From: an uncultured Isoptericola sp.
GTDB taxonomy: Bacteria > Actinomycetota > Actinomycetes > Actinomycetales > Cellulomonadaceae
Length of the DNA stretch: 64,000 nt
Direction: 5' to 3'
NCBI GenBank assembly: GCA_947497265.1
Contig: CANMFP010000012.1
Span: forward strand, 1 to 64,000
Translations under genes and position numbers: made by a program
Notes under the pieces: generated by a model
Told to the model about the DNA's origin: nothing
Seen by the model: only the letters and a program-made list of their open reading frames with translations
The model's database searches: none
Shown here: piece by piece, positions 61,282 through 64,000 of the stretch
Position numbering within the stretch: the first letter of the stretch is position 1
Layout: the number at the start of each line of letters is the position of its first letter

Positions 61282-62298
61282 CTACTTGACGGTGGCGGGG
61301 AGCAGCTCGAGATCCTCGCCGTGCTCCTCGAGGAACTCCTGCGCCTCACCGTCCGAGACGGCGGTCATGAGGCGGTCGAACGGGTCCTCGTCCAGCACCA
61401 CGATCGACTGACCGTCAGAAGACCGGCCGGTTCCCTCGTACGGCGCGGTCATGAACGCCACGTCGTTCGTGGAGATCTCCCGCGCCTCGTCGAAGATCTC
61501 CCGCATCCGGGTGATCGACAGCGCGTCGTCGGTGGCCACGGACCGGCTCACCTCGTCGAAGAATCGGCTCATCATCACCGGGTCGCGCCGGTTGTTGTTG
61601 ATCTTGCCCAGGATGGCGCGCATCCAGTTCTGCTGGCGCTGCACCCGCCCGAAGTCGCCGTTGGACAGCCCGTAGCGCTGGCGGGTGTAGGACAACGCCT
61701 CCTCGCCGCTCATCATGTGCTTGCCGGCCTCGAAGAACACGTCGTCACCGTCGCCGATGTCCTCCGGCACGGTGATCTGCACGCCGTCCAGAGCGTCCGT
61801 CAGCCCGACGAACTGCTCGAAGCCGGTCACCACGAAGTGGTCGATGCGGACGTCGGTCAGGTCCTCGACCGTCTGGATCATCAGGCTGGGCCCGCCGAAC
61901 GCGTAGGCAGCGTTGATCTTGGCGTGCCCGTGCCCCGGGACCTCCACCCACGAGTCGCGCGGGATCGACACCACCACGGCGGACGACCGGTCGGCCGGCA
62001 GGTGGACGAGCATGATGGCGTCGGGCCGCTGGCCGCTCTCCGTCAGGCTGGCGACGCCGTCGGCCGACCCGCGCGAGTCCGACCCGAGCACCAGGAAGTT
62101 GACGTCGGTCAGCTCCTCCCCCGCCGTCGGGGACGGGGCCGGCTCGGGGCGGTCCGTGAGCTCGGCGAACGGGTCACCGAGCTTCTCGACGTTCGCGTCC
62201 AGCCGCTGCTGGAACCACCAGATCCCTCCGAAGGCCGCACCCGCCAGGACCGCCACGAGCACCACCACGACGACGAGCGCCCGCGCGGTGCTGCTCAT
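61282..62298 (-). CDS. LytR-CpsA-Psr (LCP) protein, copy 1
   Basis: This 338-residue protein has an N-terminal membrane helix (ALVVVVVLVAVLAGAAFGGIWW). An LCP domain follows, with VNFLVLGSDSRG, the Arg/Asp-rich active site in VVVSIPRDSWVEVPGHGHAKINAAYAFGG, YTRQRYGLSNGDFGRVQRQQ and a Glu/Asp-rich tail. LCP enzymes attach anionic glycopolymers such as teichoic acid or arabinogalactan to peptidoglycan. ATG 62298 is used; the longer frame is antisense to the glycosyltransferase stump. Confidence 0.92.
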   Translation of the reverse strand: MSSTARALVVVVVLVAVLAGAAFGGIWWFQQRLDANVEKLGDPFAELTDRPEPAPSPTAGEELTDVNFLVLGSDSRGSADGVASLTESGQRPDAIMLVHLPADRSSAVVVSIPRDSWVEVPGHGHAKINAAYAFGGPSLMIQTVEDLTDVRIDHFVVTGFEQFVGLTDALDGVQITVPEDIGDGDDVFFEAGKHMMSGEEALSYTRQRYGLSNGDFGRVQRQQNWMRAILGKINNNRRDPVMMSRFFDEVSRSVATDDALSITRMREIFDEAREISTNDVAFMTAPYEGTGRSSDGQSIVVLDEDPFDRLMTAVSDGEAQEFLEEHGEDLELLPATVK

Positions 62299-62325
62299 GC
62301 GTCGCCCGCCTCGGGGACGACGGCG

Positions 62326-62655
62326 GGGCGGGGGCCCGGCGGGCATCCGGTCGAGGCGATGGCCACGGGTCGACCGGTGGTGGCGAGCGACCTGCCGGCG
62401 CTGCGCGAGGTGTGCTCCCCGCTCGACGGCGGCGCCCCGGCCGCGCTGCTCGTCGCCGCGGACGACGACGCGGCCTGGGTCGACGCCGTCGGCGGCCTGC
62501 TGGACGACGGCGGCCGCCGCGACGCGCTGGTCACGGCCGGCCGGGAGGTGGCGGCCGAGCGGACCTGGTCGCGGCTCGTGGCTCGCTACGACGACGTCTA
62601 CGCGGCGACGACCGGCACGGCGGTCGCCGAACTGCACCGAGAGGATCGACGATGA
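62326..62655 (+). pseudogene. C-terminal stump of a family 4 glycosyltransferase
   Basis: The frame encodes only the last 105 or so residues of a GT-B glycosyltransferase, starting inside the conserved G-x-P-V-x-E-A-M motif (GHPVEAMATGRPVVASDLPALREV) and ending AERTWSRLVARYDDVYAATTGTA. The N-terminal two thirds are absent; upstream DNA is the opposed LCP gene. No start fits in frame before ATG 62359. The stop overlaps the next LCP gene (ATGA), so it was once the upstream gene of that operon. It is best read as a deletion or rearrangement scar. Confidence 0.75.
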
Positions 62656-63653
62656 CCCGGACCCGACAGCACGGTGTGCGCGTCGCGGCGCTCGTGACCG
62701 CGGCGGTCCTGACGCTGGGGGCGTGCTCGCTGCCCGCAGAGCCGGTACCTCGCCCCGCCGCGACGCAGACCACCACCGAGGCGGTCGAGCCGGCGGAGAA
62801 GTCGGCGGCGCCGTCGCCGTCGCCCGAGGCAGCGGACCCGCTGGGCGAAGGGGCCCGCAACGTGCTGCTCATCGGCACCGACTCGCGCGACGCCTCCTCG
62901 ATGGGCGGCAACGCGGACATCATCATGCTGGCGCACGTCCCGGCGGACCGGGAGCAGCTCTACCTGGTCTCGTTCACGCGGGACATGCACGTGCCGATCC
63001 CGGGGATCGGCGAGGGGAAGATCAACTCGGCGTTCTCGCGCGGGGGCACCCCGACCCTGGTCGACACGGTGGCCGGGCTGGTGGGCGGCCTCGAGATCGA
63101 CCACACGGTGCAGGCGAACTTCAACGGGTTCATCAACCTCACGCGGGCCCTCGACGGCCTCGAGGTGGACAACAAGCACCACTCCACGGTGACGGTGAAC
63201 TCGACCGGGCGGGTCGTGGACTTCCCCGAGGGGCGCATCACGCTGGAGAACACCGACGGCCTCATCTACGTGCGCGAGCGCAAGCGGCTGCCCCTCGGCG
63301 ACCTGGACCGCACCGAGCGGCAGCGCGCCGCGGTGATCGGCATGATGGACCGCATCGCGGAGCGCATCGACGACCCGGCGTTCGTCGCCGAGCTCGTCGC
63401 CCTGCTGTACGACAACGTCAAGGTCACGGGCGGCCTCGAAGTGGAGGACTTCGTCGCCCTCGCACCGATGGCGGCGGAGCTCGACCGGGACGACGTCGTG
63501 AGCCTCATGGCGCCGATCACCGGCTTCGGCACCGTGGGTGGCGCGTCGGTCAACCTCGTCGACGAGGCGCAGACGGCGGACCTCGGCGAGGCGCTGCGCA
63601 CGGACACGATGGACGAGTACGTCGACGAGCACGGCACCGGTTACGCGCCCTGA
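62652..63653 (+). CDS. LytR-CpsA-Psr (LCP) protein, copy 2, lipoprotein form
   Basis: This 333-residue protein has a lipoprotein-like signal (VAALVTAAVLTLGACSLP) in place of the usual membrane helix. The LCP domain shows ARNVLLIGTDSRD, YLVSFTRDMHVPIPGIGEGKIN, SAFSRGG and YVRERKRLPLGDLDRTERQR. The active-site Arg residues are present. It shares only family-level similarity with copy 1, so it is not a recent duplicate. A palindromic repeat follows 27 bp after the stop. Confidence 0.9.
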   Translation: MTRTRQHGVRVAALVTAAVLTLGACSLPAEPVPRPAATQTTTEAVEPAEKSAAPSPSPEAADPLGEGARNVLLIGTDSRDASSMGGNADIIMLAHVPADREQLYLVSFTRDMHVPIPGIGEGKINSAFSRGGTPTLVDTVAGLVGGLEIDHTVQANFNGFINLTRALDGLEVDNKHHSTVTVNSTGRVVDFPEGRITLENTDGLIYVRERKRLPLGDLDRTERQRAAVIGMMDRIAERIDDPAFVAELVALLYDNVKVTGGLEVEDFVALAPMAAELDRDDVVSLMAPITGFGTVGGASVNLVDEAQTADLGEALRTDTMDEYVDEHGTGYAP

Positions 63654-63680
63654 GCGCGCCCGCCCGTCGTCCCCCCGAAA

Positions 63681-63754
63681 CGTTGTGGGTGCACGTTGGC
63701 ACTCAAAATGCCCGATATGGGCGTTTCCTGCAGTGCCCTCGTGCACCCACAACG
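63681..63754. repeat. Palindromic intergenic repeat, variant copy E
   Basis: The outer arms CGTTGTGGGTGCACG and its complement (63681-63695, 63740-63754) share only the first nine bases CGTTGTGGG with the other copies. Inside, GGCACT/AGTGCC and then AAATGCCC/GGGCGTTT continue the stem with short mismatches. It is a second sequence subtype with the same tip and architecture. Confidence 0.82.
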
Positions 63755-63775
63755 CTCGGGGGGTGGCGGGCGGGG

Positions 63776-64000
63776 TCAGGCGGCGGGGCGGGTTCCCCAC
63801 GCGACGAGCGCCGGACCGGTCTGCGGCAGCGCCCGTTGCACCACCCGGAAGGGCCAGGTGGCCGCCGCCGTCACGGTGCCCTGGAGCGCCGACGACGGCT
63901 GGAACAGGCGCCCGGAGCGGGCGGTGCGCTCCGCCGTCGTCGTCCGGTCGTCCAACCGACGGCGGGCCACCTGGTTGCGCACCGCTTCGAGGGCGTAGCC
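63776..64000 (-). CDS. 3' part of an unidentified gene running off the window
   Basis: The minus-strand frame is open to the right edge (about 74 residues visible) and ends VVQRALPQTGPALVAWGTRPAA. The visible part, with AERTARSGRLFQPSSALQGTVTAAATWPFR, looks like the C-terminus of a methyltransferase or glycosyltransferase but is too short to assign. Its start lies beyond base 64000. Confidence 0.55.
   Translation of the reverse strand, partial: GYALEAVRNQVARRRLDDRTTTAERTARSGRLFQPSSALQGTVTAAATWPFRVVQRALPQTGPALVAWGTRPAA

Noticed and set aside
58746..61289. An 847-codon plus-strand frame from the MHYT gene into the MFS/MarR region
   Set aside because: It is out of frame with the MHYT gene and antisense to the MFS and MarR genes; no motifs.
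35002..63754. CRISPR array
   Set aside because: The repeats are kilobases apart, palindromic and each single; there are no regularly spaced spacers and no cas genes.
1..64000. Prophage or replication origin
   Set aside because: No phage structural, integrase or dnaA-type genes and no DnaA-box cluster were seen.

Overview
The window is high-GC chromosomal DNA of an actinobacterium. The evidence is actinobacterial-type codon use, frequent GTG starts, start-stop overlaps, several probable leaderless starts, SepX/GlpR, a Ruc-type zinc-ribbon chaperone, a ydaO-type riboswitch on NlpC/P60 genes, and a CBM2-GH6 cellulase beside xylose genes. This mix best suits Micrococcales of the Cellulomonas, Cellulosimicrobium or Isoptericola kind. 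That placement is an inference; there is no rRNA in the window.

Positions 1-17.8 kb form a mobile-looking metal, mainly copper, resistance island. It opens with the 3' part of an IS481-type transposase gene. Then come a CueP-like copper lipoprotein, a two-component system, two DUF305 proteins, a CDF efflux pump with a divergent CzrA-like ArsR repressor, an FAD oxidoreductase-TetR pair divergent from a DHA2-type MFS exporter, and a copper operon. The copper operon is copZ, a secreted His-rich protein, copA (CPC motif), a YHS protein and copB (CPH motif). It starts under a palindrome that looks like a CsoR operator and overlaps the -10 box, but no csoR gene is present. The island ends in a complete IS3 element whose flanks show no target duplication, about 150 bp from a tRNA-Ala(CGC) gene.

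Positions 18-34 kb look like core chromosome: SepX/GlpR, a GNAT acetyltransferase, 5-formyltetrahydrofolate cyclo-ligase, a penicillin-acylase-like Ntn hydrolase, a CIRCE-controlled ruc homologue, a SAF-domain protein, mscL, a very large helicase-like protein whose ATPase motifs are eroded, an MFS exporter, a DinB-like protein, an anchored collagen-like/Excalibur protein and tRNA-Arg(CCT).

Positions 32-45 kb hold sugar-polymer and housekeeping genes: a ROK repressor divergent from xylA-xylB, a secreted CBM2-GH6 cellulase, thyA-folA, small stress-type proteins and a class I aminotransferase. Positions 44-64 kb hold an Ehu-type (ectoine or amino acid) ABC importer with a divergent FCD-GntR regulator, a serine hydrolase, a DrrAB-like exporter, a DUF559-type nuclease-like gene, a tandem universal stress protein, and two tandem NlpC/P60 genes each with its own c-di-AMP riboswitch. 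They continue with a DtxR-family regulator, serC, an MHYT protein, a MarR-MFS pair, and two opposed LytR-CpsA-Psr genes with a glycosyltransferase stump between them.

The most unusual signal is a dispersed family of palindromic intergenic repeats that share the terminal core CGTTGTGGGCGC. Seven full, variant or reduced copies lie between 35 and 64 kb, each 1-27 bp after a stop codon, and none lies in the island. Two full copies bracket the DUF559-type nuclease gene. They look like an undescribed REP-like or 3'-end hairpin family.
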